7,990 nucleotides of DNA from contig DUIL01000134.1 of the NCBI GenBank assembly GCA_013330385.1, forward strand, positions 1-7,990. Reading direction: 5' to 3'. Position 1 is the stretch's first letter. Every line of letters begins with the position of its first letter. The translations under genes were made by a program, and so were the position numbers. This document shows, piece by piece, positions 1-7,552 of this stretch. Below the pieces are notes generated by a model. It worked only from the letters and a program-made list of their open reading frames with translations. It did no database searches and was not told the origin of the DNA. The DNA comes from Candidatus Thalassarchaeaceae archaeon. Its GTDB lineage: Archaea; Thermoplasmatota; Poseidoniia; Poseidoniales; Thalassarchaeaceae.

Positions 1-280
1 TAGCAAGCCAAGCAGCAACATCATCTTGAGTAGATAACGGATTACATCCAGACCAAGATATCTCAGCACCCGCTGCAGCGATAGTTTCGATTAGAACTGC
101 TGTTTCTTTGGTAACATGCAAGCAGCCTGCTACTCTATGGCCCTCTAGGGGTTTCTCGGCCTCTGCCTTGGCTCTCAATGCAGCCAATGCGGGCATACGA
201 CTTCGTGCCCAAGCGACCTTCAACCCGCCTGCTTCGGCTAGAGAAATGTCAGCCACTGTGTATCGGTCAGCATTACCCAT
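1..280 (-). CDS. ahcY: Adenosylhomocysteinase (S-adenosyl-L-homocysteine hydrolase), N-terminal part, cut by the left window edge
   Basis: The enzyme reversibly hydrolyses S-adenosylhomocysteine to adenosine and homocysteine with a bound NAD, relieving product inhibition of methyltransferases; it is cytoplasmic. Translating the minus strand from the ATG at 278-280 gives 93 residues before the edge. They match the family N-terminus: YTVADISLAEAG at 7-18, GCLHVTKETAVLIET at 52-66 and GCNPLSTQDDVAA at 78-90. His55, Thr57, Cys79, Ser83 and Gln85 fall at the same numbers as the substrate-site residues I recall for the human enzyme, which supports the ATG at 280. The frame stays open upstream to a stop at 320-322, and a TTG at 308-310 is a less likely start. 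The PLSTQDDVAA form resembles archaeal rather than animal enzymes. The NAD-binding domain lies outside the window. The gene starts 65 bp after the large surface-protein gene on the same strand. Identification is firm from sequence motifs. Confidence 0.95.
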   Translation of the reverse strand, partial: MGNADRYTVADISLAEAGGLKVAWARSRMPALAALRAKAEAEKPLEGHRVAGCLHVTKETAVLIETIAAAGAEISWSGCNPLSTQDDVAAWLA

Positions 281-289
281 ACAATATGC

Positions 290-301
290 CGGTTGCCACC
301 G
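290..301 (-). other. Small hairpin just upstream of the ahcY start
   Basis: CGGT (290-293) and ACCG (298-301) are perfect inverted arms around a 4-base loop, ending 9 bases before the ahcY ATG. In the transcript it would read CGGU-GGCA-ACCG. A 4 bp stem is short enough to arise by chance. It is recorded because it sits in the translation-initiation region and lies next to two further hairpins. No function is claimed. Confidence 0.2.
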
Positions 302-315
302 CTTCTTCAAGGTGC

Positions 316-344
316 GGCTTCAAAGCCCCCTATTGAGGGAGGCT
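316..344 (-). terminator. Two mutually exclusive hairpins after the large-gene stop; possible weak terminator or leader structure
   Basis: In the minus-strand transcript a hairpin starts one base after the large gene's TGA (346-348). Its arms at 324-331 and 336-344 form an 8 bp stem with one bulged base and the loop CAAT. A second hairpin, GGCTT-CA-AAGCC at 316-327, shares bases 324-327 with it, so only one can form at a time. No strong U-run follows (only TTT inside the second stem), so a classical intrinsic terminator is not well supported. Archaeal terminators usually depend on U-tracts rather than hairpins. The structures could be a weak 3' end for the large gene, part of the ahcY leader, or chance. 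Confidence 0.3.
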
Positions 345-345
345 A

Positions 346-3300
346 TCAATTGCCGCCGCCTTTACCTTGTTGCGCATAGTAAGCAGCGTAGTATTGCTCT
401 GCATATTGTCTAGCATCAGCTTCAGCATATCCTTGACCAACCATCTGCTGCACATATGCCTCTACAGGATCCATCTGCTCAACACCGCCGAATTGCTCTA
501 CAGTGTCACCGACATCATCCTTACCACGAGATCTGATTACTAATGTGACTCCGACAATTCCTAGAATTAGTACTGCACCAATTGCTACAAACACTAATGT
601 CATTGAATTACCACTCGATTTTTCACAACCAGATGCATCTGGATTTGTAATACAAGGATCACTGTAACGCGGTAACAAATCAATGGTCAATTCATAGTCT
701 AAGGTGTATCTTTCCCCATCACCTTCCACGACTCGCCAATATACAGTTGGATTTGAACCGATTATATTTTCATCATCTAGTGATTCATAAACATTGTACA
801 AATCAGTTATATCGAGCGTTAGGGCAAATGATTGTCCATCACTCAGAGGGACTACTGTTGAGTTATACTTACCAAGAGTTTTCTGAGTTGCTTGAACAGT
901 TGGAGAGCCATCGAATAGGCTATCATCAAATGCTACTTCTATCATTACGCCATTCTCAGCTCCAGAGGTAACAACACCACTGATGGTTACAAGATCTCCA
1001 TCTTGAGAATCGGTGGACCTAGGTGATGTAATGTCAACAACAGGAGGTTCATCTCCAAAGTCTTCACCTACGACGATAAAGTACATCCTCGCCTTCTCAG
1101 ACTGTTTTCCAGCTCTATCATAAACAATTAACTCAAGACGGATTTGATTCTCAAGTGAACCATCACTAGTCAAGTTTCTGAACACATACGACCAGGTGTC
1201 ACCACCTGCTGCATCTGGAACTTGATATTCGTGACCTACTAAAGTTGGATTATCACTATCTACAGGATAATCGAAGAATACACGATACTCAAACATCTCA
1301 ATTCCACGTTCTCCTTCTGGTGCATCAGCGTCATTAGACATGGATGCATCGAAGTTCAAACTGATATCACCAGTGTCAGTCAATCGAACACGGTAAACTG
1401 GCCAATCTATGCCACTAACTTCCTTTGTATCATCAAGAGTTACATACTCATCGGTAACTGAATCCTCAATCAGGCTAAGTTCAGCATTAGGGCGGAATTC
1501 ATCAGCAAGAGTGTCATCTGTAACAAGGTGGATGTAAGTAATTCTAGTGTGTCCGGAATCATCATGCAGGTATAGAGTCAGTAACCACTCAGCACCGATA
1601 AGACAACCCGTGGATGAACTTGTATCACCTACACAGAATGTACCTGGAGTAGGAATGCTTGGGCTGTTTTGTTGGATGTGGCTTATTTCACCATAATCTA
1701 CAATTTCACCTTGCCATCCGGTAACTGAGTTGTTCTCATCAGTAGAAGTCAAAGTCCAATCTGCAATAATTGAATCACTAATTGATGAATCAGATGTTAA
1801 GAATGAGAATGATAAATCAGAATTTGATTTGATGTACATTGTAGAATAAGCACCAGTCACTGTGTCAAGTGATGGAGCCTCGTCATTAACAGTCAAGTCA
1901 AAGCCGTCTCCGGCAATTCCGAAAGAAGTAGGATATGGTGTCACTTGATATGCCAGCATGTTCGATAGTAGAGGCATAGAGGTGCCACCATATGGCTGAG
2001 ATACGGATGGATTCTCAACATCAAGAGTGGTAACAATCATTCCACCTGCTCCTCGATTACATATTGACAGTAATGATTGAGTGTCAAATGACTCGCTTCG
2101 CATCAAAGTGTGGAATGTACCAACTGGATCGCTGATTCGGCCACCGCATACTTGTGGTATCTGATCGAATTGGACCTGCGCAGTATCAAGTCCAGCTAGG
2201 GCTACATGGGAGCCCCCGTGAATTCCAGCAAATGCTGCTGTGTCGACATTGTTCAATAATGGATGATAAGCATCGGTGATTACCAAATCATCGTAAGTTA
2301 CAGTATTGTTCCATTGATTTCGCATTGCTATATCCATTCCGAAAGGTAGGCGATTAGGCTGGTACTCGTTTCGGTATGGACCTAGGTGAATCTCAAGAGT
2401 GCCACCGTTAACCATGTAGGCTTCAAGAATTTCAGTTACAGACAAACCATCTGAATCTCTAGTCTCAGCGAGAGTCTCATAGTACTCACCATAGACTACA
2501 TTGTAATCAGTCTGCCAAGGTAGTAGAATCTTCTCATAGTGGTCTAGCCAATCTTCAGTCGCGTAGCGCTCCCAATCACTCACAGACAATTGGGTGTAAG
2601 ACATGCCCATTGACTCTAGGTCTTGTTTTACTCTTTGGAGTCGATTCTGATCTGTTGGATTCGAGAGGATGGCGACATCAATGGTGTCAAAGAATTCAAT
2701 CTCGAAATATCGATCATTTCCTGAACGTTCTCCGTCCTCAGTTAATGTAGCAAAGAAGCTAATATTGTACTCATGACCATCGTACCAGTCTGAATATGGA
2801 CTGCTCCAATTCGCCCAATCCCTCTGGTGTGGGTCAAGTTCGTGAGGTGAGTTATCATCGGCTCCCTCAAACACGGTTTGTCCAGTAGTCATATCTACAA
2901 TCTTCATACTTAATTCATATTCACCTGCAATAACACCGTTAAGCAAAGGAACTGAGAAACTGTGTTCTGAAGAATCATCTATCGAGTATACACACTTGTA
3001 TGTGATATCAGAGACGCAATCAAGGATATCAGGTTGCATCAGGGTGATATCAGCACTTGCAATACTGAAGATAATCTGAGTATGGTTATTTGCAGTGGTA
3101 ATTTCAGACATATTATACCAGGAAGTTCCTTCAATATCGTTGTCGAAAAGAGTTGTTGAATCTATACGATAAATTCCGGCCTGGAAATCATGCGTTGCAA
3201 CTGTAACCTTTTCCTTCTCAGCAGCATCTAAGCCACTGACATTATTGAAGTAAGTTCCATCGTTCTCGAAAGTAAATTCATCAAATCTAATATTATCAAT

Positions 3301-6300
3301 TGCGAAGCCTGCTAGACCTGCGTTTCCATTGACTCCATCTCCATTTGATTGGAACCTCCAAGTTAGAGTAACCTCAGAACCTGAAAGATCAGTACATTCT
3401 ACATTCCAGTCAAAACTACTGTTTGAGGTTTGATTCAGCAGAGTGATGTGAGTAAAGTCGACAATTACGGATTTAACAAGGCTCTCTGAGTCAAACCAAA
3501 CCACTGATTCATATCTGTCGGAGTGATCACCGAAGTATTCAACCTCGTCATATCTTCCATTTTGATCGAAATCCTCACAGGCTTCGAATGGACGAATACC
3601 ATTTTCGTTTAAGTCAGTCCAACTACCCCAAACATTCCCTGTGAATAATTCACCACCCTTTGACCATTGAACCTCAAGGTTGGCGGCATCCCTAATTGCA
3701 AGGATATTACCCTCACTGTCCGATAGATAATCTCCTTCTGCAAAGTAATCGAATGAAAGGTAAGTGAAGTCGCCACCAGTAGCAATCTGGACAGGCTCAA
3801 GACTCAAGGTTTCATTCCACTCGTCACCATATCCAGTATCTGGATCCCCAAGCCAATAAGCATGAGAATTGAAGACACCTCGACTTTGAGGTAGCATTGG
3901 ATGGTCACCACTTGTATCATCAAGCCGTGAACCATTCTCATTGCCATCATCACTCCACATTGGTTCTAAACCAGAGAAATCCTCAATCGCAACCAAATCA
4001 GGTAGAGCATTCTGAATCTTAGTTTCTAATCTGAAATCAGTTATTGTGTTTCCATAATTCTGTACGCGGATCTCAATGTCACGGTCCCCTGAAGCATATT
4101 TCAGACCATTTTCAAGACTGACCCAAGGTTCCTCTGCTACACCAGGATCAAAGAGATTCTTCACAGTAATTTGGAACTTTACTTCATCATTGGTGTCATC
4201 AGCATTGTCAAATCCTGACGGATTTGTTAGAGCCGTCTTGATGTAGTAAGTCGTGTTATCAATAAAATCTGCAGTTAGGGAGACCTCTTCAGTAGCACCT
4301 GCAGCCATGTTGGAGAAGGTTAGTTGCTGACTAATGGTCTCCTGACTTCCAAATTGCACATCTGTTTTGCGAATTGAAATGTTATCGAAAGCAAATCCAT
4401 CGAGGCCAGTATCTTGAGAGGACCCATCTGGGCCTACGCTACCCATTAAGCCACTACGGAAACGGAATCGGATATCTACAATCTCGCCCGCATATCTAGT
4501 CAGATCAATTGCGTTGTCACCACTGAAATTGAGCCAACCACTTGCTGTGTTAGTGTAGAAATTACCGTTGTAGGTGTTGTATTCAGGGTCTTGACCAAGG
4601 GTATACAGACGGAAATATCGTTCGTTATCCCATCCACCTGTGAAAAATACTTGTTCCCATCCATTACCATCGCTCCATACCTCAATACCACAAGAATCCT
4701 CATACAACCACCTCTCAACAACTGAGTATTGTTCTGCAAGATATAGTTCGAAAAATGCTGCACTGCACATTAAATCCAAATCTAGGTATGCTGCATCTGA
4801 ACCTGTTAAATCCACATTTTCAATGATGAATGCTTCATCCATATTGTTGTAATATCCAGAATCGTTGTCTTCACCATTATGGTCCATTCCAGCCCACATA
4901 TATGTGGTAGGATTAGAATCAGCTTCCCACCAACCATCAGTTGCTGAACCATTTGAATCGACTGTGGCATTCCATTCCTCATGCCATGAAGAAGAACCTG
5001 AACCATATTCTCCTGTGTATGATTTAGAAGTAAGAGTACATGATGCACAGTTAGCATTGTCAATGTTGCCCTCAAAGTCGTTAGAATAGACTAGGGTGTC
5101 GATTCCACCAATTACTTCCTTGACTTCAAGATCCACATTAATTGAACCACTTATTGGATTCAGTCCAGTATTCTTTACTGTTAAATTCACGAATCGATTA
5201 CCTTCCCCTATCATCGCTTGTCCAGTTGCAGGATCATAGGCAGCAGGTGCTATCGAAACCTCAGTGATTCCTACGTCTTGATTATCCAATGAAAGAACGG
5301 AAAGGAAATCACCTGCTCCTGCCCAACCTTGTGTGTCTAGCCACATAGCACTGTTGGCGAATCGGTAAGAGCGGTCTCTCTGACCGATAGCAATCTCAAA
5401 CGCACTGTCATCGCCACCGGCTAATTGACCAGGTACGGCCATTGTTGGACGGCGGCCTACATTGAAGGACAGGGACGAGAGATATCCAGTCCCACTTGGG
5501 TTAGCGAGAATAATCTCCACTGTGTTAATCTCTCGTAGGTTGTCTACCAGTAGGTAGGTTTGGTTTTGAGCACTTGAGTCTTGCAGACGAGTTAGTGTAA
5601 CTTCTGTTGGAACGAAGAAATCAACGTTTCCATCACGGTTAACATCTGAGATAGTGATTGAAGCACCTAGATAGTCACCCAAATGAACATAGTTCTGAGT
5701 ATTCCAAGAACTACCTGATTTAGTTGCATAGGAAATGTTTCCAGTAATTCCATCAACAGCAGCAATCAAATCTACTTCTGTATCATCATCAGTATCTGCT
5801 ATGTCAATTCCATACAAAGGATAGTTGTGTTCTGCATCGAGTTTGAAATTATGAACACCACTAGCGGTTGCATCTAGAGGGTTAGGATATGTTCCAAGAG
5901 TACAATCGTACTCAAGGACTGTCATGTTGTCGTAATGTCCTGCTGAGTATCCAACTCCTACATTGTAAGGAGGAGTTCTGAGTAGCCATATATCAAGATC
6001 CTCACAATCTCCTACCCCACCAGGAATTCCTCCACCAACAACATCTTCGCCCCAATGACCTAGCAAGAGATTGGTATACATTCCACTGGTAAGAGGAACT
6101 GGTATTGTCTGTTGATTAGTTATCTGAGCTGGATCTGGACCCTTGAAAATACTAATGAAATTGTTAGTAGCACCTGCGTCCATGACATTCATCACTATGT
6201 CGGCATCTCCATCGCCATCGATATCACCTACATCCATATCCGTAAGATAGGGATTATTGATGGTAATAGGATCAGAAGAGTCCCAAGCATTGACCCTATC

Positions 6301-6765
6301 AGAACAGCTTCCCCAAAGTACAGTCAAATTTCCGGGAACATGAGGCCCACCCACAAATCGTATATTTTGTTGATAGTAAATCAGATCATTAGTTCCGTCT
6401 CCATCGACGTCATCGATGAAAACCCGAGTTCCGTCCGCTGTATCACGGAATCCTGCTCGGTGTGAATCATTGTTCGAAATGAAAACGTCCTGCCTGTCCC
6501 CAAAGCCTCCGTTTCCATCATTATACAATGCACTGATGAAGTGACCCATAGAACTCGCTGCAGCGATATCATTGTCACCGTCGCAGTCCAAATCACCGAT
6601 CGTAATGTACGATGGGTCTCTCTGTACTGCATACTGAGTAATGTGTGAAGCCGATGCTGCTGGTACTAGCGAAAGCATCGGTGAGCTCAACATTAACATT
6701 ACGAGAAGAAGTGATATTCGACCTTCTCGAGAGGTTCTTGTAGTGTTCTTTGCGGTGGACATCAT
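346..6765 (-). CDS. Giant secreted, membrane-anchored multidomain surface protein (FG-GAP/VCBS propeller, MAM-like, alpha/beta and Ig-like domains)
   Basis: This 2139-residue acidic protein is probably a cell-surface adhesin, receptor or polymer-binding protein; its ligand is unknown. It opens with a Sec signal peptide (basic start, hydrophobic 17-35, likely cleavage after ASA at 39; no lipobox). Residues 53-490 look like a beta-propeller, with Ca-binding FG-GAP/VCBS loops at 58-66 (DLDCDGDND), 118-127, 181-189, 324-332 and 374-382 and a degenerate one near 446-461. Then come a CARDB-like domain (497-558), a MAM/jelly-roll-like domain (559-800, ending GFAFDNISI), a second CARDB-like region (about 830-925) and a second MAM-like domain (926-1163, ending GFAIDNIRF) with EF-hand-like loops at 1051-1076. 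A beta region is followed by a Rossmann/flavodoxin-like domain (1362-1608), three Ig/PKD-like regions (1610-2030), a Cys2038/Cys2047 pair, one membrane helix (2055-2077) and a 62-residue tail rich in Tyr, Gln and Ala. I count about 25 N-X-S/T sequons. The start is one of two adjacent ATGs (6763-6765 or 6760-6762); no Shine-Dalgarno is evident. The frame is unbroken. Domain names come from motif reading and are less certain than the overall topology. Confidence 0.9.
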   Translation of the reverse strand: MMSTAKNTTRTSREGRISLLLVMLMLSSPMLSLVPAASASHITQYAVQRDPSYITIGDLDCDGDNDIAAASSMGHFISALYNDGNGGFGDRQDVFISNNDSHRAGFRDTADGTRVFIDDVDGDGTNDLIYYQQNIRFVGGPHVPGNLTVLWGSCSDRVNAWDSSDPITINNPYLTDMDVGDIDGDGDADIVMNVMDAGATNNFISIFKGPDPAQITNQQTIPVPLTSGMYTNLLLGHWGEDVVGGGIPGGVGDCEDLDIWLLRTPPYNVGVGYSAGHYDNMTVLEYDCTLGTYPNPLDATASGVHNFKLDAEHNYPLYGIDIADTDDDTEVDLIAAVDGITGNISYATKSGSSWNTQNYVHLGDYLGASITISDVNRDGNVDFFVPTEVTLTRLQDSSAQNQTYLLVDNLREINTVEIILANPSGTGYLSSLSFNVGRRPTMAVPGQLAGGDDSAFEIAIGQRDRSYRFANSAMWLDTQGWAGAGDFLSVLSLDNQDVGITEVSIAPAAYDPATGQAMIGEGNRFVNLTVKNTGLNPISGSINVDLEVKEVIGGIDTLVYSNDFEGNIDNANCASCTLTSKSYTGEYGSGSSSWHEEWNATVDSNGSATDGWWEADSNPTTYMWAGMDHNGEDNDSGYYNNMDEAFIIENVDLTGSDAAYLDLDLMCSAAFFELYLAEQYSVVERWLYEDSCGIEVWSDGNGWEQVFFTGGWDNERYFRLYTLGQDPEYNTYNGNFYTNTASGWLNFSGDNAIDLTRYAGEIVDIRFRFRSGLMGSVGPDGSSQDTGLDGFAFDNISIRKTDVQFGSQETISQQLTFSNMAAGATEEVSLTADFIDNTTYYIKTALTNPSGFDNADDTNDEVKFQITVKNLFDPGVAEEPWVSLENGLKYASGDRDIEIRVQNYGNTITDFRLETKIQNALPDLVAIEDFSGLEPMWSDDGNENGSRLDDTSGDHPMLPQSRGVFNSHAYWLGDPDTGYGDEWNETLSLEPVQIATGGDFTYLSFDYFAEGDYLSDSEGNILAIRDAANLEVQWSKGGELFTGNVWGSWTDLNENGIRPFEACEDFDQNGRYDEVEYFGDHSDRYESVVWFDSESLVKSVIVDFTHITLLNQTSNSSFDWNVECTDLSGSEVTLTWRFQSNGDGVNGNAGLAGFAIDNIRFDEFTFENDGTYFNNVSGLDAAEKEKVTVATHDFQAGIYRIDSTTLFDNDIEGTSWYNMSEITTANNHTQIIFSIASADITLMQPDILDCVSDITYKCVYSIDDSSEHSFSVPLLNGVIAGEYELSMKIVDMTTGQTVFEGADDNSPHELDPHQRDWANWSSPYSDWYDGHEYNISFFATLTEDGERSGNDRYFEIEFFDTIDVAILSNPTDQNRLQRVKQDLESMGMSYTQLSVSDWERYATEDWLDHYEKILLPWQTDYNVVYGEYYETLAETRDSDGLSVTEILEAYMVNGGTLEIHLGPYRNEYQPNRLPFGMDIAMRNQWNNTVTYDDLVITDAYHPLLNNVDTAAFAGIHGGSHVALAGLDTAQVQFDQIPQVCGGRISDPVGTFHTLMRSESFDTQSLLSICNRGAGGMIVTTLDVENPSVSQPYGGTSMPLLSNMLAYQVTPYPTSFGIAGDGFDLTVNDEAPSLDTVTGAYSTMYIKSNSDLSFSFLTSDSSISDSIIADWTLTSTDENNSVTGWQGEIVDYGEISHIQQNSPSIPTPGTFCVGDTSSSTGCLIGAEWLLTLYLHDDSGHTRITYIHLVTDDTLADEFRPNAELSLIEDSVTDEYVTLDDTKEVSGIDWPVYRVRLTDTGDISLNFDASMSNDADAPEGERGIEMFEYRVFFDYPVDSDNPTLVGHEYQVPDAAGGDTWSYVFRNLTSDGSLENQIRLELIVYDRAGKQSEKARMYFIVVGEDFGDEPPVVDITSPRSTDSQDGDLVTISGVVTSGAENGVMIEVAFDDSLFDGSPTVQATQKTLGKYNSTVVPLSDGQSFALTLDITDLYNVYESLDDENIIGSNPTVYWRVVEGDGERYTLDYELTIDLLPRYSDPCITNPDASGCEKSSGNSMTLVFVAIGAVLILGIVGVTLVIRSRGKDDVGDTVEQFGGVEQMDPVEAYVQQMVGQGYAEADARQYAEQYYAAYYAQQGKGGGN

Positions 6766-6780
6766 GCTTACGCGAATTTC

Positions 6781-6795
6781 ATTTATCTCTTATGC
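6781..6795 (-). promoter_or_regulatory. Possible AT-rich (TATA-like) promoter element of the large surface-protein gene
   Basis: Reading the minus strand, GCATAAGAGATAAAT lies 16 to 30 bases upstream of the first ATG. If the mRNA is leaderless or nearly so, which would fit the absence of a Shine-Dalgarno, this is about where an archaeal TATA box should lie. The match to a TATA consensus is only approximate. A second AT-rich stretch at 6876-6898 could serve instead and would give a leader of about 100 bases containing the palindrome. Confidence 0.25.
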
Positions 6796-6816
6796 CTTCG
6801 CCCGTAGTGATTGACG

Positions 6817-6833
6817 CAACTCCTTAGGAGTTG
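6817..6833. promoter_or_regulatory. Perfect 17 bp palindrome, candidate operator of the large surface-protein gene
   Basis: CAACTCCTTAGGAGTTG has two perfect 8-base arms around one central base (6825). It lies 52-68 bp upstream of the large gene's first ATG and 64 bp beyond the stop of the 211-residue gene. Such symmetry is typical of a site for a dimeric winged-helix or other HTH regulator. If the start is leaderless, it sits just upstream of where TATA/BRE would be, a usual place for an archaeal activator. It has no U-run after it on either strand, so an intrinsic terminator is less likely. No regulator can be named from the window. Confidence 0.4.
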
Positions 6834-6896
6834 TTGTGAGAAAGGGCACAATTACCCACAATAGGAACCACGATAGTTATTGATGAATTTTCTAAA

Positions 6897-7532
6897 TCAA
6901 TGTGACTCTAACCAACTAGGATTAGGTGCATATTGTGTTTCAATTCCACCATGAATTCGCTCTAATTTACCTAATAGCCAGAGCCTATCCAAAAACATCT
7001 GCAAATCGGTTCCTGTACGGTTAATTCGATCCCCTAAAAGGGCTTCAATTGAGCCAACTGGTAGAGATGTGTGACCGTGTTCTCTTACAACGAGAGTCAT
7101 CACTAATTGAATCCAAGCTTCAGCATAAGGATCACCTGAGATATTGTCGGATAGAGGTTCTGGATTCTCCTCCAATTCGTCTAGAAATATGCTGATTTCA
7201 GACAGGTCAGGTTCTGTTCTATCGGGTACACCTATATTTTCCATTCCGGCGAGGACGTCTAATTCCCCTACGATTCTAACAACAGAGGGTAATCGGCTAG
7301 GATCTGGAGGTGGTCCTGGCAATTTAGCCACCTTCCCCGATAGTTGTTCATCACCGCTTCCAATATCGCGATTTGAAACTTCTTGGACAAATCCGATGTC
7401 CCCATCCATACCAATTCTTTCCCGGTAAAGATTGACCCAAGATGGAGGGCCTTGGATGACTATCTCGACATCATGCTCATTTGAGCGGAACGAGAAACGG
7501 ATGTTGTCTTCGTCTGTCACGTATTCACCCAC
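6897..7532 (-). CDS. Protein of unknown function with a probable C-terminal winged-helix domain
   Basis: I do not recognise this 211-residue family. It has no signal peptide or membrane segment, so it is probably cytoplasmic. Residues 9-50 look like a small beta-rich module (IRFSFRSNEHDVEIVIQGPP, then a helix-like stretch). Residues 71-131 form an acidic, Pro-rich linker (LPGPPPDPSRLP). Residues 134-208 have a winged-helix-like pattern: helix AWIQLVMTLVVREHG, a possible second helix VGSIEALLGDRI, a recognition-type helix TDLQMFLDRLWLLGKLERI, then a short beta wing IETQYAPNPSW. This could bind DNA or act as a protein-protein winged helix, as in SMC-associated or transcription-machinery subunits. 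The start given is GTG (7530-7532). A second GTG at 7518-7520, preceded by GGTGA at 4-base spacing, would remove four residues and may be the true start. The frame also runs open back into the aconitase gene. The gene follows aconitase by 20 bp and is probably cotranscribed. That it is a gene is well supported; its role is not. Confidence 0.75.
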   Translation of the reverse strand: MGEYVTDEDNIRFSFRSNEHDVEIVIQGPPSWVNLYRERIGMDGDIGFVQEVSNRDIGSGDEQLSGKVAKLPGPPPDPSRLPSVVRIVGELDVLAGMENIGVPDRTEPDLSEISIFLDELEENPEPLSDNISGDPYAEAWIQLVMTLVVREHGHTSLPVGSIEALLGDRINRTGTDLQMFLDRLWLLGKLERIHGGIETQYAPNPSWLESH

Positions 7533-7552
7533 TGCGTCTAATGATTTGAACT

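Noticed and set aside
281..345. Canonical SAH riboswitch upstream of ahcY
   Set aside because: Only 65 bp are available, the conserved aptamer sequence is not recognisable and the class is known from bacteria.
108..413. Plus-strand open frame of 101 codons overlapping the ahcY start and the large-gene end
   Set aside because: It runs antisense to the well-supported ahcY N-terminus, has no recognisable domain and is explained by the codon pattern of the opposite strand.
1942..2682. Active class I glutamine amidotransferase
   Set aside because: The fold pattern is suggestive, but no G-x-C-x-G type nucleophile elbow with a later His/Glu pair could be identified, so an enzymatic call is not justified.
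4640..5089. Several open frames of 70-90 codons on both strands inside the large gene
   Set aside because: All lie within the continuous 2139-codon frame, have unlikely composition and no initiation signal; they are shadow frames.
6768..6782. Four-codon mini-ORF (ATG AAA TTC GCG TAA) on the minus strand ending two bases before the large-gene start
   Set aside because: It is too short to distinguish from chance, has no Shine-Dalgarno and cannot be supported as a leader peptide without comparative data.
6817..6833. Intrinsic terminator for the aconitase-winged-helix operon
   Set aside because: The palindrome has a one-base centre, too tight for a good hairpin loop, and no U-tract follows on the minus strand.
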